From: Erigeron canadensis
Taxonomy: Eukaryota > Streptophyta > Magnoliopsida > Asterales > Asteraceae
Reading direction: 5' to 3'
Assembly: GCF_010389155.1 (NCBI RefSeq)
Contig: NC_057764.1
Coordinates: forward strand, 6,014,001 to 6,078,000
Length of the DNA: 64,000 bases
Below are positions 50,573 through 61,785 of the stretch, piece by piece. A model generated the notes under the pieces. That model was not told where the DNA came from and ran no database searches. It saw only the letters and a list, made by a program, of their open reading frames with translations. How positions within the stretch are numbered: position 1 is the first letter of the stretch; every line of letters starts with the position of its first letter. The translations under genes and the position numbers were made by a program.

Positions 50573-52459
50573 GGGGGAAGGGAATGGACAACAGCATCCC
50601 CAACGGCATGGCATGCCGCCGAGGGAACACCGCCGCCATCCTTCCGGCATGAGGACGACATGGACACGAGCGACATTAAAGCCCGGCGAGGGATGAGAGA
50701 TTTGGACCGTTGGGAGGAGCATGTGAGGGGTGGGGTCCGCCACTTTTTGACCGTTGAAGCTTAATTAAAAAAAAGAAAAAATTTTCTACCTCTTTATCTA
50801 TAAATATACATCATTTTTAACCAAAAAAATCACCAAACAAAAAACATATCTTCACATTTTCACCAAAACAAACACCACATTACTAAAAAATGGATTCCTC
50901 TTCCTCATCTTCTTCATTTTGTGTTCCCCCGGAGTTAGACGAATCATCTACGGGGAGTACTTTTGAGTTCTTTAACCAAGTGTACGCCGAGCTTGAATGT
51001 ACCGGCACCTCTACCGACACTCGTAGGTATATCGATCAAGACCAGGAAGAAGCTCACGCGATACTAATGCGTGACTACTTCGTTGAAGACTCAAAGTTTG
51101 ACTAACCATTTTTTCGTCATCGTTTTCGCATGAGCAAGGGGTTGTTTTTGAAGATTGTTGGTGATATTGAAGCCAACTTTAGTTACTTTCAAGAGGGGTA
51201 CGACGCACGGGGTAAAAATATTTGCACCGCTCTTCAAAAGTGCACATCGACGATCAAACAACTGTCTACGGGTGAATCTTCAGACGCGTATGATGAGTAT
51301 TTATGTATGGTTGCTAGAACTTCACGCGAGAGCATGGAGTACTTTTGTGATGCGGTCGTCAATTTGTATCAAAAGGAGTTCTTACTTAGGCCTACATCTC
51401 ATGACTTGGCTCTCATCACACAAGCTCATGAAGAAAGACACCACATTCCAAGAATGCTTGGTAGTCTTGATTGTACACACATCGAATGGAGGATGTGCCC
51501 TAAACACTTAAAGGGGCAATACACGAGGGGTGATCACAAGGTACCTACTATTATGATTGAATGTGTTGCTTCTTATGACTTGTGGATTTGGCATTCGTTT
51601 TTCGGTCCCGCTGGATCGAACAACGATGTCAATGTTTTGCAGCACTCACCGTTGTTTCAAAACGAGCGTAATGGATCCGCGCCAAACAGTTCGTTTAGAG
51701 TAAATGGACATGAGTACAAGCGCGGTTACTACCTTACCGATGGAATCTATCCTAGGTAGGCTGCGTTTGTTAAAGCTTATCCTCATCAAGTGGAACAAGA
51801 TGAAAAGAAATTTAAAAGACTACAAGAGGCTAAAAGAAAGGATGTTGAGCGAGCCTTTGGTGTTCTCAAGGGAAAATGGAAGATCTTGGACCATCCCCTC
51901 CGGCTATGGACAAAGGAGAAGATCAAAAAAGTCGTCGCTGCGTGTACTATACTTCACAACATGATCATCAAAGACAACGGGCGGGCGATATCACCGGTTC
52001 ATATTATGGATCCACCGGTGCCAAAAGTTTATAACCCGGAAGCAAACCGGGAGATAATGGACGAGAACGTGCATCATCGGCTCCGATACGATCTCACGGC
52101 GCATGTATCGGCTTTAGACTTATCATTCCTTGACGATCCAGCGATGCAGCCACCATCAGTTGCGAGTTTGATTTAGTTGTCTTCATTTTAGAAATTTAGA
52201 ATTTAAATTTATGTACTTTTTGATTTATGTTTATGTAATGTTTAGTTTAATTTGAATGAAATATTTTAAGTTTTTATTAAAAAAGAAAGTGTTTGATTAA
52301 ATTAAATGAAAAAGAAAAAAAATAATTTGGGAGGGATGAGAAAGTCATGAATACCATTAAAAATAGTTGGGATGGATGAAAAGGAAAATTGAGTTGAAGA
52401 TCTTTGATTGGTGGAATTTGGGAGGGATGGAAAATTGGGAGGCATGACTCCCTTCCCCC
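50573..52459 (+). mobile_element. PIF/Harbinger element carrying only the transposase gene
   Basis: GGGGGAAGGGAATG at the left and CTCCCTTCCCCC at the right are inverted, and TAA flanks both ends (50570-50572, 52460-52462). 1887 bp. It encodes a transposase and lacks the Myb-like second gene. A TATA-like CTATAAATATAC lies at about 50800, upstream of the ATG. Confidence 0.85.
50890..52176 (+). pseudogene. Harbinger transposase (DDE_Tnp_4), two nonsense codons
   Basis: One frame from ATG 50890 to the stop at 52174-52176, interrupted by TAA at 51103-51105 and TAG at 51757-51759. The first D lies in [11 protein letters not shown], the second in YYLTDGIYP, and the E in RKDVERAFGVLKGKW, so the DDE triad is complete. 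The second stop sits where family members have Trp (PR-W-A), so TGG to TAG is likely. The protein would cut and rejoin the element at TAA targets in the nucleus. With only two stops and intact ends, the copy is young. Confidence 0.88.
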
Positions 52460-52462
52460 TAA

Positions 52463-53938
52463 GGACTTTCGTTAAAGTATATTAAATAGTTGTACACTTA
52501 ACATGAAAATAATGATGGACTTTTGATATGAAAATGTACAATCGTTTTATGCAAGTTAAGTGAAACCTTATGGCTTCATTAACATTTTCCTTAATTGATT
52601 AACTGGTACGTGTAACTTTTCGTACGTAATTGCAGTACGGGAATCACTAATTATTTATTAGTACATCGTTATTATTCTATAATATTAATAACTATATTAA
52701 ATATTAATTTTAATATAAAACATAAAAAGTTAAGTCAGGGATATATGTTGGATGGTGGGAATGTATTTTTGACCAATATACACTGAGCTCTGACCAAATT
52801 AGATAAAAGGATAAACATAGCCTATTACTTTATTTAATAAGAGAATAGTATTATTTTGTTTTTACATACATTTCTAATATAAATAAAAGATTTGACAAAC
52901 AAAGCTATAAAATTGTTGGAGTGGAAGAATCCTCATTTATTATACCTGAGGTACCAGGTTCTAATCTCCCTTGAACTTTTAAGCCAATTTTTTTTGTTTT
53001 GTTTTTTATTTTCAAAATTCACTTTGCCCTTCCAAATTTTATATTTATAACCTTGAAATTTTTTATTTAGTTATAATTAGATATAGTTTCATTTTAAATG
53101 ATTACTTGGATTTAATTGTATGTTTTCAAATGGTTTTTTAAAATTTTTTGTTTGTCTTAAAAAAAAATGTTATTCTTGGACTTTCATACATAATTTATCT
53201 TTTTGTAATCTTTTGTTTCTTTTAAGTTTTTCTTTTTTGTTTTATGTCTTATGTAACTTTTTGGTTTTTTATAATTTTTGTAACATTTGTTATATATGTT
53301 CAATATTTAACATTTTGTTTTTTTTTATATTGAAGTTTTAGATTTTTAACTTTATAATCTATGTTTTCTTTTTTTTTTCTTTGTATTACATTTTGTTATT
53401 TTTAACATAATTTATAACTTTTTTTTAAAAAAAAAATATTATATCATTTTTGTTATTTCAAAACTTTATCTCATATATTTTTTAAAATCTTTTCATATTT
53501 TTGAATATAATTTCAGACGGGTTAATTGGTTTTTCCGGGTTCTTTGTTTTTAATGATGTGTTTGGTTTTTTTACACGTTGATAAAATAAATTAACTATCC
53601 TCGGCTTTTTGGAAAACTTTGTTTTACATATATCCCATCCGGTTTTCCTTTTAATTCCTTTTGTATCATTTTTTTTCTCCTTCATGATATTTTGCGGTAA
53701 ACATAAATACGATGTTGTTTTTGTAATATTGATCTGAAAAGAAAAACGGATTTTCTAATGTTTTATACCTTATGTTTAGTTTTTATAAATATGATTTTTA
53801 TTTTTGTTAAATGAATACTACATGTTATCTTGAAAAAATTTGCTGCATTTTTTTAACTTCGTTCAAAAATGCAGACGCTTGCAGAAATTAACGCCGCCCA
53901 TCGGGCGGGTTGAACATCCTAGTTGAATAACAATTTAA
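52463..53938 (+). other. Gene-free AT-rich stretch ending in a Helitron 3' terminus
   Basis: No gene. At 53894-53908 CCGCCC-ATC-GGGCGG forms a perfect 6-bp hairpin, followed 10 nt later by CTAG (53919-53922) and T, the Helitron 3' signature on the plus strand. A possible TC start (TCTATAATATTAATAA) lies near 52675 but is not preceded by A. T-rich runs dominate 53100-53500. Confidence 0.45.
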
Positions 53939-54160
53939 GGGTAAATTACACTTTTCGTCCCTGAAGTTGACAGCTTTTACACTTTTCATCCTTAACGTTT
54001 TTTTATTACAAATTTAACCTTAAAGTTGTCAGAATTTTTCAAATGACGTCCTTTGGCTAAACGATGTTAAGTTTCAGCCATTAAGTCCCACACGCGCAAA
54101 ACACGTAAGGGACTGAAAGTGAAAAACGTAAAAAGTTCAGGGACGAAAACTGAAATTTAC
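53939..54160. mobile_element. Small Mutator-like MITE sharing ends with the 49201 foldback
   Basis: The left end GGTAAATTACACTTTTCGTC (from 53940) is matched by an inverted right end (GTTCAGGGACGAAAACTG ... TTTAC). The first 33 bp resemble the tip of the large foldback at 49201 (GGTAAATTATATTTCTGGTC). 222 bp, non-coding. Target duplication not resolved. Confidence 0.55.
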
Positions 54161-54580
54161 TTTATCAATTGTCATCATCTTTATCTTCTCTGGCTGAGTG
54201 GCCGTAAAATTCGTCGGAAAACTTAAAATGTCGATATCTCACTCGTTTCTTCGAATTAGACCACGAAACCACCACTAAACTTCTCAAAATTAATTTCTGC
54301 ATCAATCCTAACCAAAAGATTTCAGATTCAACACTTGTCGGAAAACTCAAAATGATATTAACAGTCATAAAATGGGTTATCGATACACTAAAAATATAAA
54401 ATACCTCTTTTGTGACTGGTAAAGTGGGGGAAGTTTTCTTTATCAAATTCTTGCTTACAAACTGTAGGTTTTATGTTCCAGTAAAATCTTTGGTAATTTG
54501 CTATTTATCAATATGTATCCAATTTTATTCCTTGCATGCAGACACACATATTTCAAGAGTAAAAGAATATTATAGATTTG
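54161..54580. other. Intergenic before element C
   Basis: A minus-strand frame (54165-54446) has no family likeness; nothing called. Confidence 0.4.
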
Positions 54581-55130
54581 TGTAAGTGCACGTCTATATC
54601 AATAGCAGTCTAGATTGTTTGGGCTTATATTGTAATATGTCTTTGTCATGTGATTGTCATTAATAAACTTTGTATTATGCATAGAATACTAGATTAAGTT
54701 TGAGTATTAAATGTGTAATAATATTCTGCTATGTGAAATACGACCTCGTATTTGCAGGGTCAAATACGAGGTGGACTATAGGATTACGACCCCGTAATTG
54801 CAGGGTCAATTACGAGCCAATCAAGAATTACGACCTCGTAATTATGACGGGCTGGGCTTGGATTTACGACCTCGAGTCGCTGAAGCCTTTGGGAGGTTTT
54901 CCTATAAATATCAGAACTCTAACAGAGATTAGGGTCAAACATTTGTCGAATTATCAAGCATATTTGTGCAGGTTAATAGGTCAAAGGTCGTTCCGCTAGC
55001 CCGAAGAAGACCTGCGAGGCAGCAGGTGATCTAGGGTCTTTCGTTGTGAATCACCACGTTATAGAGAGGGATTCTGCACCTCTGGATAATGGGATCAAAC
55101 TATTAACGATCCGCGTCAAGAGGACTTACA
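54581..55130 (+). repeat. Element C 5' LTR
   Basis: Starts TGTAAG and ends CTTACA, a 6-bp inverted pair, followed by AG and the PBS. 550 bp. Contains several near-palindromic TACGACCTCGTA words (54739-54875), a TGGGCT site at 54853, a TATAAATA box at 54903 and the stem-loop at 55065-55083. The first part recurs at 63946-64000. Confidence 0.88.
55065..55083 (+). promoter_or_regulatory. Conserved U5 stem-loop (element C)
   Basis: AGAGG and CCTCT pair around the loop GATTCTGCA (55070-55078), ending 49 nt before the PBS. The loop differs by one base from those of elements A and B; the stem sequence is different. Confidence 0.6.
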
Positions 55131-55132
55131 AG

Positions 55133-55144
55133 TGGTATCAGAGC
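55133..55144 (+). other. Element C primer-binding site, tRNA-Met type
   Basis: TGGTATCAGAGC, complementary to the 3' end of initiator Met-tRNA, the standard copia PBS. It lies 2 nt after the LTR. Confidence 0.92.
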
Positions 55145-57470
55145 CTCTTGGTTTCATACCGGAAGGTTATAGTTTGTTGGTGATAGAATAACATTATCAT
55201 TTTTATCTTTGTTTGTATTGTTAAGTTTGGTTGTGCAGGTTTTAGCGCAAAGAAGCTTAATATTTTGAAAATAAAGAGACAAAGAATTGCTTTGAAACAG
55301 GATGTTCCATATTCCTGAAGTTTGAGCTTCAAATCTCAAAGTTTCTGGTTTTCATGATATTCAACTAGTACAGGATTGATTGTTGGAAATTCAACTCCTC
55401 TATCACATGCCGATTATGCAAGGCGAGCAGGGACTTGAGATAAGCTTAATTCGAAGAGATTTATTGTTGAGGGAGAGGACTACAACAAGCTTTGGTTCAT
55501 TAGTTGATTGTTATGACGATACAGGGAGTTTGAAGTTTGCTGTTTAAATCTGAAGTTTCAGGATATCAAGTTTCGGGTATGGCAATTAATTTGTTGTCTC
55601 AATTTTTTTTTTGTCTTTCAGTGTATTTGCAGAAAATTCAATCTAAAGAAAGGAATTTTGAGCAAAAGACTGAAGTATTTAAAACAAGGCTAAGATCATT
55701 AGGTTAGTTAAGTGTCATTTGCTTTGACAAGTTTAATGTGGAACTTGCTCTAATACGGATTTAACAAGATGATTATAGCAATGTTTAATGTATATATACT
55801 TAAGTTGAAGATCTTAGATATAGAAATCCAAGATTTAAATATGAAAAATTATCAACTATGTTAGATTACCTTGTGAACATTGACATTTTGTGAATGTAGA
55901 AGATTAAATGAAATCTTAGACATAGACATAATGAAATTTCACAAGTGGTTATTTAGTACCTTAGATATAGACAGTTTGTGAATGTAGAAGATTAGTTAAA
56001 ATCTTAGACATGGACTTACTGTGAATATAAAAGGTTATATTAAAATCCTTAGACATAGACATAATGTAAGTGTAAAGGGTTAGGTAAAACCCTTAGACAT
56101 ATACATAATGTGAATGTAGAGGTTATGTAAAGCCTTAGATATAGACTTAGAGAATGTAGAAAGTTTAGGGAAACTTTTGACAGTGACATTAAGTGAATAT
56201 GAAAGAAATTACATGATTATTAACTGCCTTAGACATAGAAACATACTGTTTAAATGTGAAAGGCTGAATATTTTATATATCTTAGACATAGATATATCGT
56301 TTAAATTTGAAAAGTTTTTAAGCATACAAACCTTAGAAATAGAAGCAGATATATGAACGTGAAAGGTAAATGTTGCTTTCGATATATACATTATATTTAA
56401 ATATGAAAAGTTTTATGTGTCTTTAAAACTTTAGATATCGAAATATAGTTGTATATGTGAAAAGTGTAAAATACTGATTATTTAGATCATATAGTTATGA
56501 AAATCGTCCATAAATTGAAGGGGAAACCGAGTCAATTTTGTTTTTCATAAAAATATGAAGTTATAATCAATATGCTAAAATGTATTAAATTTATATAATA
56601 TAAAGAAATTTTGTATTATAAGAATTTCTACATGATTGTGAAATGTGTTTTATACCGTCACATTTCATAATAGAGTGTTTTGCTCTGATAATATGAAACG
56701 AGACCAAAAGGCAATGAATACTGTTTGAAATTTGTATAATATAAATAGAGTTTATATTATAAGAGTTTATGTTTCATAATGTATATGTGTGCTCTGATAA
56801 TTAATCATAGTTATGTACACAATCATTAACTGAGGGGAGTACATAAGAATGATTAATTATTCAATACAACATCATAGTTATGTATCCCAGTCATAAATTG
56901 AGGGGGAGTATATAAGAATCCCAGTCATATATGTGTGCTCTGATAATTAATCATAGTTATGTACACAATCATTAACTGAGGGGAGTACATAAGAATGATT
57001 AATTATTCAATACAACATCATAGTTATGTATCCCAGTCATAAATTGAGGGGGAGTATATAAGAATGATGGTAGTTATATTGATTGATCATAGTTATACTC
57101 CTAGTCATAAAATTGAGGGGAGTGTAAGAATGAAGAATCAATTTTATAACTATGAATATTTTGTGAAGTTGTATGAATACGTTTGTTATGTCACAAGTGG
57201 TAACAGATTAATCGGTAAATGGATTAATTGCAAGTGGTACATTAAGGGAAAACTCGTTTCGAGATTGTTTAAGAAAGATTGATCGTGAAAAAGTTAAAGA
57301 ATTTTGTGTAAGTTTATTAACTTTTCAAGTTTAAGACGAAGATTTGGGAAAAGATGAATATTCGATGGCTACAGGTTTGGTCATTTTAATTTTTCATGTT
57401 TCCAGGAAGTTCGTAATAAACGTTGATCAATTATTTGGAAACTTTGACGAAAATTGAAGTTTAAAGTGTG
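55145..57470 (+). other. Element C leader/spacer, non-coding
   Basis: No gag-pol. 55380-55560 resembles the block before the element B 3' LTR (GATTGTTGGAAATTCAACTCC, ACATGCC, GAGCAG, then a GAGGGRGAG purine tract). 55795-56460 is a loose repeat of CTTAGACATAGACATA / GTGAATGTAGAAG words. A direct duplication follows at 56783-57065. Confidence 0.55.
56783..57065 (+). repeat. Tandem duplication, 146-bp period
   Basis: Sequence from ATATGTGTGCTCTGATAA to GGGGGAGTATATAAGAAT occurs twice, 146 bp apart, apparently identical over about 137 bp. Confidence 0.88.
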
Positions 57471-57479
57471 TAGGAGGTG

Positions 57480-57610
57480 AGATTATGACCTCGTAATTGA
57501 AGATGGCAGAATACAACCTCGTAATTGGTCTATTGGGACAAGTTCAATACGACTTTGTAATTGATGGGCCGGGTTGACCCAGACCCATTCGGGTCAAATG
57601 GGTATATAAA
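57480..57610 (+). promoter_or_regulatory. Internal promoter-like module before element C post-pol ORF
   Basis: Repeated ACCTCGTAATTG words, the same as in this element's LTR, are followed by TGGGCC (57565-57570) and a TATATAAA box (57603-57610), 1.02 kb before the ATG. The order matches the LTR (words, TGGGCT, TATAAATA). Candidate donors lie at 57883 (GTAAAA) and 57901 (GTATGT); an acceptor TTGATTACAG ends at 58627, 2 nt before the ATG. Activity is inferred. Confidence 0.55.
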
Positions 57611-57624
57611 CCAATTTTACCCAA

Positions 57625-58210
57625 ACACGACCTCACATATTAAAAATCATTTTTAGAGCATTACGACCCCGAATATCCACTTTGCTACCCCGTTTGTGAT
57701 TTGATAGATACAATTAGATCGAGTGTTTTTCGTTGATATATTCGTCATCCTCGTGAAATACTGAATCTAGGTTTATAATCTAATCGTCCAATAGTTAGCC
57801 ATGCAACAAGAAAATCAAGAAAATAGGGTTCGAAATTTTCAAATAAGTTTTTCCTATGTTCTTCGATTTTGATGTTTTCTGGGTAAAACTAAGGGTTGGG
57901 GTATGTTTATCACTTGAATACGAACGTATAGATACAGTTTTTACAAGTTTTAGTTGGGTAAATCGTGTTTTCGAGTTGGGGAAGATGAACAGTGCGACGA
58001 CCTCGTATTTAGGGGTTTGCTAGCCCGGAAATACGACCTTGCATTTGTCAATCGATTTTGATTTATGTTGACTTCCAGAATACGATGCCGATTTACGACC
58101 TGGACAAATACGTGGCCAAATTGGAAAATACGACCTCGTATTTTAGAGTTTGGTTGACCGTATTTTGACCATGAACTACGACCTCGAACAAAGATACGAT
58201 CTCGTATTTG
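57625..58210 (+). repeat. TACGACCTCGTA-type words in the post-pol leader
   Basis: About eight degenerate copies (for example near 57990, 58130 and 58180) of a word that also fills the LTR. TACGA and TCGTA are complementary, so each copy is a short inverted repeat. Confidence 0.65.
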
Positions 58211-58629
58211 ACTTAGCAGATTTCAAAAGTTTTATTTTTATAAAATATTTGAAAACTGGTTATTTATCATTTTAACTTAATTACAGGGTTAATTTATGTT
58301 AAGTTAACAAATTTTCAAAAGTTTATCATTATATATATTTGAAAATGAGTTAATTTTGTATAACTAAATTACCGGGATAATTTATCTATATGTTTTGATC
58401 CTAAATTACAGAGATAATTTATGATTGGTTAACTTAATTACAGAGATAATTAATGTTAATGATATTAACTAAATTACAGGGATAATTTATGTTAATGTGT
58501 TTAGTATAAATTACAGGGATAATTTATATGTTTTTGACTAGATTACAGAGATAATTCTAGTTGTATAAGTTATGCATGTGAAGTTTTATGTCGATTTAGG
58601 TAATTAATTGTTCGTTATTGATTACAGAA
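58210..58629 (+). repeat. Array of ATTACAGGGATAATTTATG-type units
   Basis: Between about 58265 and 58560, at least eight AAATTACAGRGATAATT units recur at irregular spacing just before the post-pol ATG, inside the predicted leader intron. Confidence 0.7.
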
Positions 58630-59445
58630 ATGGCAAGAAACTTTAATTGTGCATATAACTACGTAATGAACTTTGATGATAATCAAGAAGGCATAGAGTA
58701 CTATCACGAGATATTTGCTTTCTTCCGAAGATCAAGAGTTCGTTATGCTTTGACACATTCGTCGGTTATCTATATAGATTATCTAAGAGATTTCTGGGCT
58801 AATGCTAATGTTGTTCGTGCTGGAGATGAACATATTTTTCATACCATTGTTGTCGGGCAGCAGATACAGTTCACTGTTGCAGATCTCATTGATATACTTC
58901 GATTAGGCACAGTTGAGCAGGAAGGTGGTGCTACAGATCTCACCAGATTCTGTCATGAGGTAATTCAAGATGCTTTCCGGAGAATGGGGTTTGCAGGTGA
59001 CCTGGCCAGTAGAACATTGTTGAATAAGGGTTTCTACGGCAGGTGGAGGTATCTTGCTCATGTCCTTAATGTTGGGTTAAGCAACAAGAAGTCTGGTTTT
59101 GATGCGTTAAACCAGGAAGCACAGGCACAGATGGTTGGCTTGGTGTTTAACAAGCCATATAGTTTTCGAAGTTCTTCTTCGACGAGATGAGAAAACAGAT
59201 CACAACTGCGGGCAAGAGGAGGTTTTTGTTGTTTCCTCGACTTGTGATGATGATTATCAATGCTCGTCTTCCGAATCTACCTGCTGGAAGGGAAGTGAAG
59301 CAAGTGAGTTCGATCATCAGACGTGGTTATGATGAGTTTTTCTCTCGATACCCGAATGATCCAAATGCACAAGATGTTGTATTGTTCGGTGCGATCATCA
59401 ACACCAACTATGTAGCACCAGCTGATGAGGTCATATCAGCGTATG

Positions 59446-59450
59446 AAGGG
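59446..59450. other. Target-site duplication of element B (left copy)
   Basis: AAGGG directly before TGTTAGAG. The same AAGGG follows the 3' LTR at 62238-62242. Five base pairs is the usual copia integrase spacing. Confidence 0.93.
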
Positions 59451-59902
59451 TGTTAGAGCACATAAAGTGCACAATCTGTTATCCGATGCAATAATTCTAA
59501 AAGGCTAAGAACTATTAAGTTAATAAGGCCCAGTCTGTTTGTATAGCCTATAAATATAAGTCTTAGGTCACGAATTTAGATTGATGATTTAGTTGCAACA
59601 TAGAGTCATTCACTAGGTTCTCGAGGTAGAGATCTATACCTCGAGATACCGCCCAAACTATCACGATTCGTTTCAATGATTGTAATCCGTAATCATTGTA
59701 GATGTTGTTCATACGGATTCATCTTGTAATCATATGATTAATGATAGTATTTTTGTGTTTATCTCCTGTTCTTATTATCTTTGTGTGTTTATCATGATAA
59801 TCATTGATTAACCTAAAGACGATCATAGATGGATTCCGCACATCTATGATTGTTAGATCTCGTGTTAATCGATCCGGGAACGTGCTGAAACACGTTTTCA
59901 CA
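59451..59902 (+). repeat. Element B 5' LTR
   Basis: TGTTAGAGCAC to CGTTTTCACA, 452 bp. GGCCCA at 59527, TATAAATA at 59549, stem-loop at 59822-59850. Confidence 0.95.
59822..59850 (+). promoter_or_regulatory. Conserved U5 stem-loop (element B)
   Basis: ATCATAGATG and CATCTATGAT form a perfect 10-bp stem around the loop GATTCCGCA (59832-59840), ending 54 nt before the PBS. The identical copy in the 3' LTR is at 62157-62185. Confidence 0.75.
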
Positions 59903-59904
59903 AG

Positions 59905-59916
59905 TGGTATCAGAGC
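59905..59916 (+). other. Element B primer-binding site, tRNA-Met type
   Basis: TGGTATCAGAGC, 2 nt after the 5' LTR. Confidence 0.92.
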
Positions 59917-59984
59917 ATTGGAGGATGATATTTCCTCAAACGAGATCTGAAAATTAGGTTTTTGATGAAGAATTCGACCAGATC

Positions 59985-60420
59985 TGCTAAATTCGTTCTA
60001 AGTTCATCTCACGAAGATAGGAAACGAATTTAACTTTAAATTCGTTCTAAGTTCATCTCACGAAGATAAGAAACGAATTTAACTTACGAAGTTAGTGGTG
60101 CTTACGAACTTAAGTCTTAAGTCTTAACTTCGTACAGATGAGGTCTTCACCTTACGAACTTAACCCAAAATAGCCAAAAACACCTCACGAACTTAACCCT
60201 TTTCACCTGACGAACTTACACTTACGAACTTAGCATTTGGTTGCAAAGTAACTTTGTTCTTACGAAGTTAGATTGCACTTACGAAGTTAGTTGTTCTTAC
60301 GAACTTAAACTTCGTTTCATGCAGACTCAGTTCTTACGAAGATAACATCTAAGTTCGTGCTGATGTCATCAAGAAGTTAGTTTAACTGAGAGTTGATGTC
60401 ATCACGAAGATAGTCGTTCT
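59985..60420 (+). repeat. ACGAACTTA / ACGAAGATA word array in element B leader
   Basis: More than fifteen short words of the type ACGAAGTTA, ACGAACTTA, ACGAATTTA and ACGAAGATA, including a roughly 49-bp unit present twice (from about 59989 and 60038). The same words fill the LTR and post-pol leader of element A. Confidence 0.75.
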
Positions 60421-60543
60421 AGCTGAGACAAGTTTGTATATGGTTCTTATCAGACGACGAAGATGTTCTCAAGCTACTTTAGAGGTTCAGTGTGTTTCAA
60501 CATCAGAAGATCAATTACATGGAGGAAGCACACAGCAGGGTAG

Positions 60544-60547
<4 letters not shown>

Positions 60548-60578
<31 letters not shown>
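60548..60578 (+). repeat. Internal poly(A) run of about 31
   Basis: An uninterrupted A run in the non-coding interior of element B, followed by GGCGGGAAATC. It may be slippage or a scar of a captured RNA. Confidence 0.85.
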
Positions 60579-60581
<3 letters not shown>

Positions 60582-61570
60582 GGGAAATCTCGAGTAAAAT
60601 TTAATTTCTTCTATGGTCTTAGAAGTGGATTTTTACACGAGATTCAAAATTTGGTAATGGTCGAAAAATTTTGGTCCGTTTCCGCGCATATTTGGCACGG
60701 TTTCAGCACAAAATTTCGACGGTCATCAAATTTTTCTTACCATCTTAGATTCAATAATTTACGTGAATACCAATGTTTCACGTAAAGGTGTTTTTCCCAG
60801 AAAATTTGGAGGGAAAATGGTGTACCCTGTTACCGGCGAAGAGTTTGCAGTTGTTATATGCTGTAGGCCATTTGGAACCTCATACAGGATAGGAGATACC
60901 TAAGACAGGCTGAAGTTCACGATTTTTGCAGAGAAATGGGGGGGAATAAAACTTTCAGTCCTCGGTATTTCTAAGCAAAAATATGAACTACTCGACATTC
61001 ATTGAAGATCAAAGGTTATTCTGTTCATTCATTCAGTTTAACGGTTGATGGTGATTAAAGTATTATAATGTTCGAGTTTGAAGATCATCATGTTATTATT
61101 GGAGTATTATTAGAAGTTGATTTTTTTTATATAGCGGTTTGAACTGTTGAAGTGTTGGTGCAATGAAGCTGGTTACTTGTTGTTGAGTATTTGAAGATTG
61201 AATCTTATCTATATTCCAAGACATAAAGATGATATCAGGTGACTGAGAGGAGCAGTCACGAAGATAAAGATCTTTGTGTATGGCAGCGTATACAACTGAA
61301 GAGGATATCTGATTAGAAAGGCTTCGGGTGATTGGTAGAGTTGTGAAGATACAAGACAGAGTCAGACACTGCTAGTTGAGACAGGATTCATGATACTACA
61401 GTTTGTGATTCAAGCTACAGAGTTTCTTATTTTGTGAGAGCTGATTGATTTGATGTTGATTGTTGGAAATTCAACTCCGCCATTACATGCCAATTAAGCA
61501 AGATGAGCAGAGTCTCCGGCAATAAATCCTAGGGTGGAAGATTGCTGATGTTTAATTTGGAGGTGCTACT
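60579..61570 (+). other. Element B interior, non-coding
   Basis: No frame with family likeness. 61459-61600 resembles element C 55380-55480. Confidence 0.5.
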
Positions 61571-61572
61571 AC

Positions 61573-61785
61573 TGAGGGGGAGAACTACAGCGAGAAGTGT
61601 TGGGTTGGTTAGTTTTCATGAAGATATAGAGATTTTGCAGGTTGAAGATGAGATTGCAGTTTCAGAAGATCGAGTCTCAACATTGAAGATCCGATATCTC
61701 AAGTTAAGGGGGAGGCTATTCATTTAGACTTTCTATAATTAATATCGGTTTGTGAAGAATTGATTGCACCGGCCAAGGGGGAGTT
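61573..61785 (+). other. Multiple polypurine tracts of element B
   Basis: Three GGGGGAG tracts (about 61573, 61705 and 61777), the last ending just before the 3' LTR. Repeated PPT copies are a described feature of Sireviruses. Confidence 0.7.

Noticed and set aside
52675..53922. Full Helitron from 52675 to 53922
   Set aside because: The 3' end is good, but the proposed TC start is not preceded by A and nothing else ties the two together.
55795..56460. Possible CRISPR-like array in the CTTAGACATAGACATA repeats
   Set aside because: Irregular units and spacing in plant retroelement DNA; not a CRISPR array.
57064..57282. 72-codon frame in the element C leader
   Set aside because: It begins at the edge of a tandem duplication, with no family likeness.
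59719..59901. 60-codon minus-strand frame repeated at 62054-62248
   Set aside because: It lies in the element B LTR and recurs only because the two LTRs are identical.
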